A stretch of DNA of 52,983 bases from Schoenoplectus triqueter (taxonomy: Eukaryota; Streptophyta; Magnoliopsida; Poales; Cyperaceae), in NCBI GenBank assembly GCA_964058805.1, contig CAXKVV010001851.1, positions 1 through 52,983 of the forward strand, read 5' to 3'. A model generated the notes under the pieces. That model ran no database searches, had not been told where the DNA came from, and was given only the letters and a program-made list of their open reading frames with translations. Shown here in pieces: positions 1-12,892 of the stretch (within the stretch, counting starts at the first letter, position 1; each line of letters begins with the position of its first letter). Made by a program: the position numbers and the translations under genes.

Positions 1-2859
1 TTTTAATATGGGGTGGAGCGATGAGTGGGTGGGGTCTAAAAAATGCAAAGAACGACTTGAGAGGTAATTAAAAGAGATCGGAGATGGGAAAAACCAAAAA
101 GAAAGAGGAGGAAGAAGCAAGAAAATGAAGAAATGCTTTTCTACCTTCATTTTTGTACGCTCTTATACGCAAGCTCTGATCGCTATAATGCCACCGGTTA
201 ACTGCTGACCATTAGTTGACACGTCGATGTATGGCTGAGTATAAAATTGCCACGTCAGTTATATTAGGATTTACGAGTTTATTGACTGTGTTTCGCCTTG
301 TGAGCCATAATTCTAGAACCGACATGAGGGGATCGTAACTGGCACGTGTATGTATAAAGAATTTAAAGAATTGACCATGTCTTGTACTTTCTATTTCTTA
401 GCTGCTGTGTGGTATGATCATGTATATTTCTCGTTGTAATTACCAGCCCGAGAATCTAACATTGTGCGGAACCCACTTATTTTTAAAAATAATCATATTA
501 TGTGACATTTTAATTGTCATTTATTCTCAGCATTATAGTTTTACATCCATATAATTTGAGATAATTGGATAAAATGTAAGGCTGACAAATCGAATGACAT
601 TTGAGGATGACATTAGTTGTATCTCATTAGTTGTATCCATATAATTTCAGTACATTCATGACATATCTTGAAAAACAACATAATTTATTATATGCAAAGA
701 TACAAGATTAATCCATAAAAGAGTTTATTCTCCTTTTTATTTTTCAAGTAAAACTGCTCAGCAGCCAACTGGAGCAAATTTTCAAAAACTCATGTCTAAA
801 TTTATATGGTCCGCTATTTAACTATAACCTCTCAACAGAAATTAAGAATCAGAACCCATTCTGAAAGTTTGCAAATACATTTTCATACTCGAAAATCTTG
901 AGACAAATGTTATTGGATCCAGTACCAACTAATATAAGCACGACAAGAAGAATAACCCATTGAATTGCTTAATCACCACATAAATCTGTTCTTGCCAGTT
1001 TGAAACCTACTTAATAGATTCTAGTCATTCAAAATAATCAACCAATTTTGAAATACACATGATTGGGCTCATTTTTAATGAATAATTGTGAATCATATCA
1101 TATGCTCTATCATGGTTTCTGATGAAAATGAGGCATAAAGATAATAAATGAGGACAAAAATAGAAAAAAATTCTTCCAGTGGACTGAATATTTTAGCAGA
1201 AAACTCATCCATTGTGCGGAACTCTTTTATTTTAAAAATAAAGATATTTTATCTGATTTTTCTATCTTTTAATTCAACATAAAATATAAAAATATTTTTT
1301 ATTTGAAAATAAAGAATAAAATATTACAAAGATACAATTAATGAATATATTTTTAATGAGTAGCAAATTATATCTTTTAAATTAGTGTATCTTCTACCAA
1401 CTAATTTTCTCAACTAACCTAACTCTCATTTTTCTTCTAAAATAATTGTGTTTCTAAATTTTAATCATAAAAATATATAAACTGAAAATATTTATGTCCA
1501 AAAAGCATACAAATTAGCAATTTTCTCAGATATAGACACAAACAGCCATACTAATTATTTACTAATTATATACCTGATGGTAACGAACAAATATTCATTT
1601 TCTCTAATCGCCTCGTCCTTTTATTTTTGTTCAACGTACGATATGATTCTCTGTGTATAGTCAATCCCGCAATAGGTTGAATATAACCCAGTTATCGAAA
1701 GTAAAAATATGCATTGACCTGCTATATTTACCACAAAATTTTTGGAATTATGTTATATGAACTATGATAATCGCCATGACACCAAACATTTTCTTGGACA
1801 ATATAATAGCCCAAAATTGAGCACGCAGAGATTTAATTAGAGGCCTAACATAAGTCTCCTTGGGCTATGGATCTTCTGCGACCTATATACAGCAGACGCT
1901 TGTTTTCCGATTCCAATTTTTACACTGGTTGAGGGTATTTTTGACATTTCATATTATCAGACACTGAAAAACTGATTACTTATAACTTTTCTTTTTCATT
2001 TTCTCTCCTCTCTTGGAGGCAGATGAACAAGTTTTTTATTTTTGGTACAATGAAAGGTACTAATTTTGATGAATATCTAAATCGGCTGGCCGAGACTATT
2101 TAGGCTTCTCATGGGGCGGTTTAATCGGTGGAAACGAGAATTCAGGTTCTTTCTGACAATTTGATACAACAAATGACCAAAAAATTAACTGACATGTGGG
2201 CCCTAAGCTGTGCACTTCATAATTAAATCGTCGATAGTATATATAAGTTGCGGATCTTGCGGTTATGTTACTTCTCACTTTCTCAGTTCTCACCTTGTGT
2301 GCTACAGGATTTGTATCAAAGAGAAGAAACAGAAAATCATTGCTCAGGAAAAGAAAGAATATATATTAAATGGAACTCGTGTTGTCGGTTTGCTTTGTCA
2401 CTGTCGAAGTCATTATCCCCTTTTTATAAGAAGGATAATTTATATTTCGTTTGTTGTGGCTCTACATTTTTTCAACGGACAGTTCGGCAGCCAAAATATT
2501 TTAGTTGAATTAAATTAAATTCTGAGATAATTGTATAAAGGTTTTTATGATTAAACGGTCGAAGTTGCAAATTCTGACACCAAAAATTTTCTAATAGGAG
2601 AATTTTATTTTAAAACAAAGAACTATTTCGCGAAGAAATAAAAACGACATGTAATTCTTGACCAAATCTTGAGTAAAAGGTTTTCACTTGGCATGCAGAT
2701 TTTTGCTTGCTTGTGAGATAGATTACTCCTTTTGACCTATTTATTTTGTCGTTAATGTTGAAACAGTAACTAGCTTTTTCTTTTGCGTGCATCTAGTCAA
2801 ACAGTAGCTTTCATCTCTTTTCTCAAAACAATAAAGAAAAGAAATATAAATATGGATAA

Positions 2860-3310
2860 AGATTTTTTATGAATAATTTGTATTCATTAAGTAAATAAAT
2901 ATAGATATGGTCCATGTATAAAGATCGTTTCATATCCGTTACTCTGTAGAAAAAAATATTAAAAAAATTAACTTATGTTATTTAAAATACAATTATGTTA
3001 TCTAATAGTTATTTTCTTTTTTCAGTATAAAAATTATTACTTTAGTCTTGTGAATTAATTATCTCTTTCTTTTCAATATGAAAAGTTAAGACTACTTAAT
3101 TATAATTTATATTTTAATTTTATATTAGTAAATAAAGGTGAATTTATATAAAAGAATGAGTTTGATTTTTTCATGAATTATAATAAAACTAATTAATGTA
3201 TTAGTATTATTCGTTAGCATACGTAATCATTTCATTATCTATTTATTTTAATAGATAAATTGAGATATGGATATGTTTAATTCTAATGGATAAAGATAAA
3301 GTACAAATAA
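2860..3310. repeat. Dispersed AT-rich repeat, copy 1
   Basis: This segment resembles 32830-33055 in the same orientation. Both carry a 'tcttgtgaattaatt' block followed by an AT-rich stretch ending in similar 'aattataatttatatttt' sequence and a 'ttag' step. It is probably a decayed transposon. No termini could be fixed and no coding potential is seen. Confidence 0.45.
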
Positions 3311-4229
3311 AAATAATTTAAAAAAATATGATAATAAAAATAAACAGACCTACTCTTCCCTCTGTTTACCACAGACCTTCAAGCTAAAAAAAAAACCCAA
3401 AAAGGGTATCTTATTCTATTGTTTTGTATTCTGGAACTACTTTTCCCTCTGTTTACCACAAAAAGGAGAGGTTTCGCACTAACAGAACTACAGAAGAGCA
3501 CACAAATGCGAACGTGGATTTGGCCATATAAGACTGACTTGTGGTGAGTCATTTACAAGTCATGCAAAGTAAGTTGCAACCAAAGTCGAATAATAAAGCA
3601 AAAAAAGGAAAACCATAAAAGTAACCCGAAAAGGATAAAGTAAAATGCACCGTCTCAATCACAATCTCCATTACCACGAAAATCCAGTACAAAGTACAAA
3701 CATACAATGTGGGTCCAAGGACAAACAGAAACTAGTGGTGGTTATTTTCACAAAAATTCTGTGAAGGGTTTAGGTACTCTATATGAAGCATGAACAGTTC
3801 CATTTTTATTAAAAAGAATTTGCGGAGGAAGAGGTTGTTTCATAAATCATATTTGTTGCTTCCTTTCGGATGGAATTTAAGTGCCCCCCAACCACACCAA
3901 GGGCCAAGGCCTGATCTTCCGGTTCATCCCCTGTTTCGTCGGTCCACGAGTCGAGATTCCAGACAGAGTAAGACAGTGTGGACCCCACCTGCCCCGGCTC
4001 TCATAATCTATAATCTAATAAAGATAAAGACGAAGAAGGATTTAGAAAGAATGAAAAAAGACTCTTTGTAATCAGCAGTCAGATGCCAGAAGGCGGCCAA
4101 TGATTCGATTGTAATTGTAAATAGGTAGTGCGTGTACAGTGTGCCCCCGTGCAGATCATCGTTCATACTTCGCGCAAATTTACAGCACAGGGGTGGGGTT
4201 TTAGATGAAAAGACGTATGAGATTAACCA

Positions 4230-4622
4230 GCTTACAAATGTTTACAACTTTATATATGGGTTGAAATATAAATAATTAAAAAAATCCAAACGGCGATTTT
4301 AAACTGCTTAATAAATTTTACATATGGAAACTTTACACAATATTGGATTTTACTATTTTTAAGAATTTTTAACGAACTATTTCATGTTTCTAAAAGTGTG
4401 CCAAAATGTAAAGAAAATAAAAATATTTGTTTTTCGAAAATCTGAAAATTTAGTTAAAAATCTTTAAAATAGTAAAATTTGATATGCATATTTTATTGAG
4501 TAGTCTAAATCAACATTTGATATGCATAATTTATTAAATAGCTTAAAATTACGTTTCATATACGAGAGTTGAATTTTAAACCATTTAGATTTCAGAAGAT
4601 ATACAAATATTTGTACACAGGC
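4230..4622. mobile_element. Foldback/MITE-like inverted repeat
   Basis: The left half (from about 4230, 'cttacaaatg') and the right half (to about 4620) are imperfect reverse complements. The clearest matched blocks are 'ttaataaatttta' near 4310 against 'ttattaaata' near 4530, and 'ttttactatttttaag' near 4347 against 'ctttaaaatagtaaaa' near 4463. The right arm carries an internal duplication, with 'atttgatatgcata' occurring twice (about 4478 and 4516). No ORF is present. No clear target-site duplication was found, so the superfamily is unassigned. Confidence 0.5.
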
Positions 4623-5424
4623 CTATCTCAGATAAAATTTATACGTAATTAATACGTCGCTGATTTGATTTATACAACAGAAGATTTGGCGGATGATTTG
4701 ATTACAGATGAACACTGTATAAATTAAATTTATACATAATTCACACTCTTTTATTAATTTGTATATCAGAAGACGCTCAATATTTTGATAGTAATTAAAT
4801 GCGTTGGAGGTGCGTCATATGATTTCTAAAATGGGTAACCAAAATCTGATAAATATGAATCTATGTATGATTCATACTCTTAGATTTATTCAAATTAAAA
4901 ATGAAACTATACATATTTAAATTAATACATTATTCTTTTTTATTTCACTGTGATTTGATGCATTCTTACCAACTACCAAATCAGGAACGATATTTTTCCC
5001 AACAAACCAGATCATTTCTCTAGTAAGAACTGCCAAGTTCCAAGAAACATTTAGTCAGGTGAAAAATGTTTATCAGGTAAACATTTGTTCAAACACATCT
5101 CTGTTTGAAATCTGCAATCATTGACATTATAGTAAACTACATTTCAATTTACAAATGAAGTACAAATTCAGTTGTACTACCGAGGACCAACATAAATGAA
5201 TGAAAATATTGACGAGGAAAGATAACGCCTCTATGTAAAAACCAGGTTAAAAAGACGATATCAACGAGCAAATTTCGTGGGCAAAAATAAATATGAAATT
5301 TTGTGAACGAGTAAAACTATAGACTATTTTACTCTTCTGAAAAGAGAACAAAATCTAAGCTATAACAAGAACCAACATTGCATTTTCTGTATGAGTTTAT
5401 ATTTTGCTTTTGTACAACTGCCAT

Positions 5425-8400
5425 CTAACGGCCAATAGACCATCCTCTCTCAGCGAAGAATTCACGAACCCTTAAAGCTACTTCAACCGCATCATTTAGA
5501 GGTGGATAACTCCAGATATTTGAAATCTGGACCAACAAAACATGATAAAGTCCATGTAAAGATAAAATAAGATTAAAAATGAAAAGAAGGATAAGAGAGA
5601 TTGAAGATCATACATCCTCTAAGCCAGTGAAAGGACGAGCAACTCCTTTCTCACGGAGGTTCTCATGGAAATCTGTGAACTTCCATTTGCAATGCTCAGT
5701 TCCAATTACATACACAGGTTTCCTACATGAAAGTGATTTGAAGATGTAAGAACAAACTGTAATTGGAAGTTGTAACATATAAGAGACTGAATACAAGAGG
5801 GTGTAGGTGTAAATACCCAGTACTGCATGCCTCACTTAACATACTGACAGAGTCGGCTGTGATTATGAATGAATCACCCCATGCAAGATGACCCATATGG
5901 GGGTTTGGTTCTGTCATTTGAAGTGCAATTAAAAGAACTTAGGAATCAACTCAGTTTAAACTAGAATCCTAGTTATGTATCTGTAGCTAGAGCGATAGGA
6001 ATCACCTCAGTTTAAACTAGAATCCAAGTAGTAACATATAGTTATCTATAGCTAGAGCGAGTTACCTTGTCCATCCCAGATATATATCTTTGGGTGATCA
6101 CCGAGCTCTTTTATTATAATATCTGACACCTGAGTAACAGCACAAATCAACACACTGATAAACCTTACGAGAAATTTATCACTGGTTGCACAGAAGTACG
6201 ATAAAGATATAAGATATGACCTGCTTATACCTTTTGTGGAGTTCTTCTGGAGAACGAAATTCTGACGCTTCCACAAGTTTTCAGGACATTATGTAGTGAT
6301 GCCACAAGCTGCTTAGCCAGATCTGCTCCATACTTGCAGTTCTCTGATAAATCAGTCAATAGCATGTCAAATCCTGTGTAAATTGACCCAATTACACCAA
6401 ATAAAAAAGGAACAGAGAGGATGAGTTGAATGCATTACTAGTGGGCCCTCCAATGTTGACAATGAGCAAAGGTTTAGGAAGAGGGTCAAGTTCATCATGC
6501 CACGCTGAAGCAGCTACACGTAGCGCAACAGGATCGGCCTGGTGTAGTGCTCCTACTGTCAGAACCTTGATCATTTTGCATTTTTTTACATTGACATGAG
6601 TTTAAAACACGAATTAGTTGACAATATTGTATTAATATGTTATGCAATACATAAAGTGATATGTACCACATTTCTACCAGGAGGTTCCTGTGGGGTCACC
6701 CATCTTCTGAGGAAACGGGGAATTTCTTTCTGTCCATTTGTTGTCAGGGCATAATAATCATGCCGAGGTGTCACAACCAGGTCAAATCTGTTAAGTTGTG
6801 TTCTTGGATGTTGTATCTGAATTGGTAATTTATAAGTTCAAAATTAATAAGATGAGTACCCGAAAAAGTTGTCCCACTGAAAATGTAAAGACAAAAGCAT
6901 AAACAACCAACATACACAAGGAAATTAAAAGGAGCAGAAATGCATTTGCTAATCAACAGCCCCATAATTCCATTTTGAATTATTAACTGCACCGAACAGG
7001 TGAGTAACGATACCATTTACCTGCCTGACTGCCTGACCTCAGTGGGTAACAGCTGGGCATTTACCACCATCATATCATATGATAGTCAGCAGCAATTATC
7101 AAGCATATGTGACCATATTGACCACTCTTTCAGTTCACTTGTTGGAACTCTTTCTTTACTTTATACTAATTGATATTCAAATTTCATAAACTTAATCTGT
7201 TATAGCATATGTATTGTTTTTTTTTTGGCTGCTGTATGGGCACTAGATCTACTGAATCTTCTAATATGGTACAACAACATCATATTTACTGTTTATTATC
7301 AACTATACTTAATTTAATAAGTACCAACGACCTATCTTAGTAAGCATGTAACTACAAGTAGGCTAATACTATGGATAAAGTATGATAATCCAATTTTACC
7401 TGATATGAAAAACCTAAAACCTATCTTCAGTTGGAATGATATGGATAGGAAAGTCACGCTAGACACTTAAGTCCTGAGAGTAATTATGAGGCCAAGATAT
7501 ATACCTTCATTAGACAACATAAGTACAAATCATTGATTAATAATCAGTGTACCTGGATGACAAATACACTTTCAGGTGCCAGACGCCTGACAGAACTAGA
7601 TATTGAAACAGTGTCCCTTCCACATGCAACCACCAATGTGGGGCCCTCCCTGGAATCAAGCAAACTGTACTTAAAGCATGCCCTCAACACAACACAACAC
7701 CAGAGCACAGAACGCAGATACGTGCGTGCAAACACGGATGCATGTAACATAGATGTATAGAGAGAGAGAGAGAGAGAGCTCACTTGTCGAAAGTTTCACG
7801 AGCAAAGGTCGCGATCTTTCTAGAATCGGCTTCCAAGATAGATGACAGACCAATTGAACCACTCATATGAAATGTAGAAGGCATGACCCTCTTCCCCTGG
7901 AGTACCAAACCAACTCTTGATCCACCCAATAACTGTTGAAGAATGTGGTATACTACTTTATGCAAAGAGAGAGGCAACCAGTGTAGCCACTCATTAATTC
8001 CTCCACTTGGTCTAGTCACACGCTGCATCAAAGAAGTACTTCATTACTATCTCAAGGAAGTACGCTAGAATAAAGCATCTTAAACAAGAGAGTAGATTAC
8101 ATAAACAGTCTGTGCTGTATCATCTGCTTTGTAATTTTCAAGTTCACAAATCCCACCTTGATTTTTAACAATTGAATGCCACTGGCAGCTAGGGTTCAAA
8201 TTAGTGGTGATGCAAAAAAGCTACTTGAAGATCACACTGAAAGGACTCATTGCATAAGACCATAAGGGCACTGGCCAGGTTTTCTTTTCATAGTTCAAAT
8301 TAATGAAAATAGTTTGCACTGGATCAGAAACTTTAACTGACGTATTGCGCAATCCATTCAGAAAACATTTATTGGAAAATGAAAAATGATGAACAACATA

Positions 8401-8946
8401 AAATTTCACTGCACCGGTTCAATTATAGTTTACAACATGAGAAGTTTACCAGAACAATACAATGACCTTCAATTTCTACAAGGAAGCTAGTCACGACACC
8501 TGGCCAGACTAATTGAACATTTCATAAGAAAAGATGTGAATACTGAAAAGCTTTATGGTATTTTATGAATATACAAGTCCCAGGCGCAAGCTGGAGCCTG
8601 GAAAGCACAGTTACTGTACCCAACCAAATTTGTAATTGCCAAATTTACCTTAACACGAAAGTAGAACCTTACTACAACAAAGCTGACAGTGTCTGGTGGA
8701 AGGTAATGGATTTAATTACCAAAACAGACAAATTGAAGAACACAGGTAAATGAACAGAGAACTCACATAGATGGTTTGTCTATCGGATAGACCGAGTGCA
8801 CGAACCAACCCCAGGCACTGGTTCTCAGCTCCGGCAAACCCATTCCCAATCACCACCGCTCGTCTGACAACATTCAAACCGTCATCGAATATCTCCGGCA
8901 TCATCGCCGCCGCACTCGGTGGTTCCGGGAGCCTTATCGGTCTCAT
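5425..8946 (-). CDS. ELM1: ELM1-type mitochondrial fission protein (DUF1022/Mito_fiss_Elm1)
   Basis: ELM1 is a plant-specific factor on the outer face of mitochondria that recruits dynamin-related DRP3 for fission. Ten exons (minus strand): 8767-8946, 8022-7784, 7649-7553, 6816-6667, 6565-6439, 6343-6231, 6129-6066, 5910-5817, 5722-5614, 5526-5425. All junctions are GT-AG, and phases join into 424 residues plus TAG, close to the ~427 aa of Arabidopsis ELM1. Recognisable blocks in order are RAVVIGNGF, NQCLGLVRALGLSD, VTRPSGGINEWLHWLP, SILEAD, VVACGRDTVSIS, QIQHPRTQLNRFD, TGALHQ-like VGALHQ, WHDELDPLPKPLLIVNIGGP, KELGDHPKIYIWDGQ, NPHMGHLAWGD, TADSVSMLSEACSTGKPVYV and a C-terminal WSYPPLND. The start at 8946 is chosen because MRPIRLPEPPS matches the family N-terminus. 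An upstream in-frame ATG at 8982 would add 12 residues and is less likely. The exon 6 acceptor gives Lys where relatives have Arg. Confidence 0.95.
5940..6062. repeat. Two-copy tandem repeat in ELM1 intron 7
   Basis: Two units of about 58-64 bp, each beginning 'taggaatca' and ending 'tagctagagcga', lie side by side between exons 7 and 8. The second copy contains a small insertion. They end directly at the exon 7 splice donor. No coding role is seen. Confidence 0.6.
7759..7779. repeat. (AG)n microsatellite in ELM1 intron 2
   Basis: A run of about ten AG units on the plus strand (CT on the transcript) starts only a few bases downstream of the exon 2 splice donor. It is likely length-polymorphic. 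Confidence 0.85.
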
Positions 8947-9710
8947 CTCCTTTTTTCCAAATAAAAATAAATGAAATGTCAAGGCAATTCTTCGTTTACA
9001 CTAGATTGGAATCGGCTTGCATCGGCTTAGGGTTTGGAAATGCGAAATACGAGTTAATCTAAAAGATCGCTATTCGTATTTTGGTTTTACTTGATTATTT
9101 GTCTTCTGTTAACGAACGACTCAGATTGCTGATTGTATTTCGATTTTTTTTTCTTCCTTATGGTTTTATTTTTTTTTTCTTTACTTCCTGTGAATTTTTC
9201 ACGACTGCTTTTTTGGGGATCGCTATCGTCTGCTGCGCGGCACACGAGCGACACGCAGCGACACGACCAACAGCCGTTGGATTCATGAGGGTCCTTTAAG
9301 ATTGGTGAAGCACGAATCTCCACACGTATCAAACGGCGCCAAAACCGCGCTGCACGGTGCAGCGCAGTAGGCGATAAGAATTCGCTTTTTTGGTGGGGTA
9401 AACTGGAGACTGGAGGGGTGTTGCGATCAGATGTCAGTTTTGCTTGGAACCTGCACTGATTTACGGAACACCGATACGTAACTATTAGCCACAACAGTGA
9501 TAGCCTTGATGGGCAATTAGGTATACCAGCTTGACACCTCATGATCCAGGTGTATGCTATTCACCGACGAGACCTACAATGGCTTGAGCGATACGCATAC
9601 GCCTATAAGAAAGACTGTTGTGCACTTTTGCTCGGAGTGCTAATCCTCAGTAGTACTCTATGTTCATAGAGTAATTGTCCGTGAATCTTAACCATCAGAT
9701 TTGTGTGATG
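8947..9710. promoter_or_regulatory. ELM1 upstream region (promoter and 5' leader expected)
   Basis: This 760-bp gap lies between the ELM1 start codon and the hAT element. It must contain the ELM1 promoter by position. A T-rich tract (plus strand, about 9145-9190) followed by a GC-richer block (about 9220-9390) is visible. I could not fix a TATA box or transcription start. The 151-codon minus-strand ORF crossing it (9087-9542) has no recognisable homology and is not called. Confidence 0.4.
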
Positions 9711-9810
9711 GCTAGGGGTGGTAAAAATATTCGTGATTCGTAATTCGATCGTGTTCGATTCGGTCTAAATTCGTTATCAACTCGTTTGAATTTCAAATCG
9801 AAATTAATTC

Positions 9811-9870
9811 GAATCGAATCGAACCAATTTGAATCGAATCGAACCAATTCGAATCGAATCGAACCAATTC
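9811..9870. repeat. Triplicated 20-bp subterminal repeat of the hAT element
   Basis: Three head-to-tail 20-bp units at 9811-9830, 9831-9850 and 9851-9870 differ only at the final base. Repeated subterminal motifs are known transposase-binding sites in hAT elements; that role here is inferred. Confidence 0.8.
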
Positions 9871-10355
9871 GAATTAATTTCGAATCGAATTCGAACTCAG
9901 TACAATTCGATCGAAATAGATTCGTGAATTTCATGAGTTCGAATCTCAAATTATTTTCAACCGTCTGATTCTGATGTATATAAACTTCCAACTGCATAAC
10001 CCTAACCCTATCCCTAAACCCACTAACCCTACCCAGTCGCCTCTCACTCTCACGAGTCTCATCCCCCCCTCTCATCTCTCATTCGCTCCGAGCTCCGACT
10101 ACTCACAAGTCACGACTCACCCTACGCGACTCAATCACTCCATGCTCCGACCAGGCCAGTACCAGGCGACTCAGCAGTCAGCACCCTCTGTCGCCTCTGT
10201 CGAGTGTCGAGTGTCGAGTAGGGCTGTAAAGGGAGTCAGCACTCATAAATCCCTCCACCCTCCGTCGCCTCTGTCGAACTTGAGCAGTCAGCACTCAGAA
10301 CTGACGACTCACCTTGTGCCACCAGGTATAAGCCTTGATTAGACTCTAAATTCTC

Positions 10356-10426
10356 TTAAAAAGAAACAAAGGAGCCGGTTGGAGCATCACCATTGTTTCT
10401 TTAAAAAGAAACAAAGGAGCCGGTTG
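10356..10426. repeat. 26-bp direct repeat in the hAT leader
   Basis: The 26-bp sequence beginning ttaaaaagaaacaaaggagc is present at 10356-10381 and again, identical, at 10401-10426, separated by 19 bp. Its function is unknown. It may be a local duplication or filler sequence. Confidence 0.8.
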
Positions 10427-11083
10427 AAATAACTGAGGTTTAGAGTATGAACTTCTGAGCCTCACATTAGTATGAGTGCTTTTATTTCTTTAATTACAGG
10501 CCACAAACAGGATTTTGCTACTAATCATGTTTGAAATTAAGATTTTTTTTAAGTTTAAATAAATTCTCTCTTTGTGATCAACCTGCATAATGCTTGTTCA
10601 GTATTATTTTCTGTGTGAATGGTCATAACTCATTTCAAAGACTAAAATTCTGGTATCTGTGGAACAAAACAAGAGATGTTGTTGGTCTTAACATAGAAGC
10701 TATTCATTGGTCAATTCTAAATGTTATGTTTCACCATAATAATTTGAGGATTACCATGCTATATTTCCTGTGTTGGGCAGAGTCCCTGTCCTCTGTTACA
10801 AACTCTCTTGCATAGTCACTATTACTATGCTTCATCACCGATTCCATAGGCTTATATAATTCAATGGAATCTAGATGTCAGTGATTTAGTCATCTTTACC
10901 AGAAATAATTTTGTGAGTGCATTCTTCTTTTTTTTTCTGGGTGACACTACAATACACTAGTCAAACCCAACCATCTTGACCATATTTACTTTCTTTATTT
11001 TTTTAATAATTTTATTGCTATTATTTTAAGAGTATTTACTTTATGATTTTCTAACAATTATCTAATATATTTTCATATATAGA

Positions 11084-12892
11084 ATGTCGAGGTCTGAACC
11101 TATTTATCCTCTCGATATTCATGCACGACCAGCAGAAGATGAAACAATAGATGTTGATGGAGAAAGTGAAAATGAGGTTGATGATACTGTGGTAAGAGAT
11201 AGGGACCATGGAGTTGATGTCTCGGCTGAAGAGGAAGGTGTAAAAAAGGACAAAGTTGGACACAAAAGGAAGTCCGAAGTATGACAATATTTCAAAGAGT
11301 TTGAAACAACGGTGAAGGATAAAGTAGTGCGGAAGGCAAAGTGTATCCATTGCAATAAACCATACACTCTGATGGCATCTGGTAGTACTTCCCATCTTTT
11401 GAAACATATTAATGATTGCTATCAGATCAAAAAAATCCAAAGGGCAAACTAAAGGTACACTTGTCTTTCAAGATAGTAATCAATTGGATTATGATGTGGC
11501 TAGGGATAGCAGGGGTTATGATCAAATGAAGTACCGGGAGATAATTGCCAAGATGATCATAGCTCATGAATTATCATTTATTTTTGTTGAATACCAATGG
11601 TTTAATATATTAATGAAGTATAGCAATCCTTTGTATCAAAGAGTGAGTAGAGCAACCATAAAAAATGACTGCGTAAAGATTTTTGAAACTGAAAAAGATA
11701 AGATTAAAAAAATTTCAGAAATGCAAAAATGGTCTCACTTACCACTGATTGTTGGACTTCAAATCAAACCATTGGTTACATTTGTTTAACTGCCCACTAC
11801 ATAGACTCGGATTGGAGATTACAAAAGAGAATCATTAGTTTTACCGAGCTAGCACCACCTCACACCGGTGAAGTCATTGCCGATGCAATAACTGAATCTC
11901 TCATGAAATGGAATATTTTAAAGAAAGTTGGGGCTATTACTCTAGACAACGCATCCAACAATGATAGGGTAGCTAGCATTTTAAAGTCCAATTTTCAGGA
12001 ATCAGGGATGTTATATTTTAAAGGTTTATTTTTTCATGTGAGATGTTGCGCTCACGTATTAAACCTAATAGTGCAAGATGGACTTAGTAAAATTGAGAGT
12101 TGCATTATCAAAATTAGGGAGGGTGTGAAGTATCTTAGAAAATCCCCGGGTAGACTTTTTAAATTTGGGGAAATTGTAATTCAATTGAGCTTATCCACCA
12201 AGCGATCGTTGTGTTTCGATGTAAAAACTAGATGGAACTCAACACATCGCATGCTCAAATCTGCCATTTATTATAAATCCACTTTTCAAAGATATTCCAC
12301 AAGGGATTCTAACTTTGAGTGGTTGCCCGATGAGATAGAATGGATAAGAGCCGAAAAGGTAGTAAAATTGCTAGATGTTTTCACTAATGCTTGTAACCTC
12401 TTTTCTGGAACTTCATACCCTACCTCAAATTTGTATTTCAATGAAGTGTTTAAAGTAAAAAAAAAAAGCAATATGTGAGGCTTATGCGTCTTCGGCTGCT
12501 TTCTTGAAAGAGATGACGCAAGCTATGTTTGAGAAATTTGAGAAATATTGGGGGATGTTAGTTTTCTAATGACGGTATATTCAATGATGGATCCAAGGTT
12601 CAAGCTTAGCTTGATCAAGTTTTGTTTCAAAAGATTGTATCCAAGTAATGAGGTTGAGAATAACATTGAAGATGTTAAAAGAAAGGTGGAAATACTTTTT
12701 CAAAAGTATAAGAATGATTATGTAGCATTTAATGTGTCGAGTTCTTCAAATTTTATTGAAGATGGTACCACCTTAGATAACACCCAACCCGAGGATGACT
12801 ATTTTAGTTTTGTTATTGAAAATCAAACCGAAGAGTCCCAAAAATCTGACCTTGAGGTGTATTTGGAGGAGAAAGTACTTGTTGGAAAATGA
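11084..12892 (+). pseudogene. hAT transposase relic with BED zinc finger (RICESLEEPER/DAYSLEEPER-like)
   Basis: An acidic N-terminus (11084-11284) is followed by an in-frame TGA, after which the same frame continues into a BED-type finger (CIHC ... HLLKHINDC, about 11285-11430). The homology then jumps frames at about 11420 and again near 11735. The latter reading frame (to 12478) holds the hAT catalytic-region signatures LTTDCWTSNQ, PHTGE, ITLDNASNND, FFHVRCCAHVLNLIVQDGL and TRWNSTHRML. Two more shifts, at an A-run (about 12460) and a G-run (about 12550), lead to MDPRFK and a C-terminal LEVYLEEKV. The sequence then stops; the hAT dimerisation domain expected next (WWK ... ASES region) is missing. 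One nonsense codon, at least four frameshifts and a C-terminal deletion make it non-functional. Confidence 0.9.

Larger units (their letters stand above)
1..5424. other. AT-rich intergenic region, no gene supported
   Basis: No open frame here resembles a known protein, and the short ORFs (for example around 2210-2518 and 3790-4071) have no coding character I can recognise. The first 200 bases are purine-rich and could be the 5' leader of a minus-strand gene lying to the left, but no coding exon is visible. The stretch holds a foldback element (about 4230-4622) and a dispersed repeat (about 2860-3310), listed separately. A short motif, attgtgcggaac, occurs at about 461 and about 1212, followed each time by an AT-rich tail. 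Confidence 0.6.

Noticed and set aside
2210..2518. 102-codon plus-strand ORF with a TATA-like sequence upstream
   Set aside because: No recognisable domain or codon bias, several overlapping frames are equally open.
7759..7779. AG repeat considered as a CRISPR-like or regulatory array
   Set aside because: Simple dinucleotide microsatellite in an intron; no spacer structure.
8771..8974. Plus-strand ORF opposite ELM1 exon 1
   Set aside because: Shadow of the ELM1 N-terminal exon, which matches its family.
9087..9542. 151-codon minus-strand ORF upstream of ELM1
   Set aside because: No recognisable domain, low-complexity Lys-rich end from a T-run, and it would sit in the ELM1 promoter; taken as chance.
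9695..10075. 126-codon minus-strand ORF rich in Arg, Phe and Asn
   Set aside because: It is produced by the repeated gaatcgaatcgaacc subterminal motif of the hAT element on the opposite strand; not a gene.
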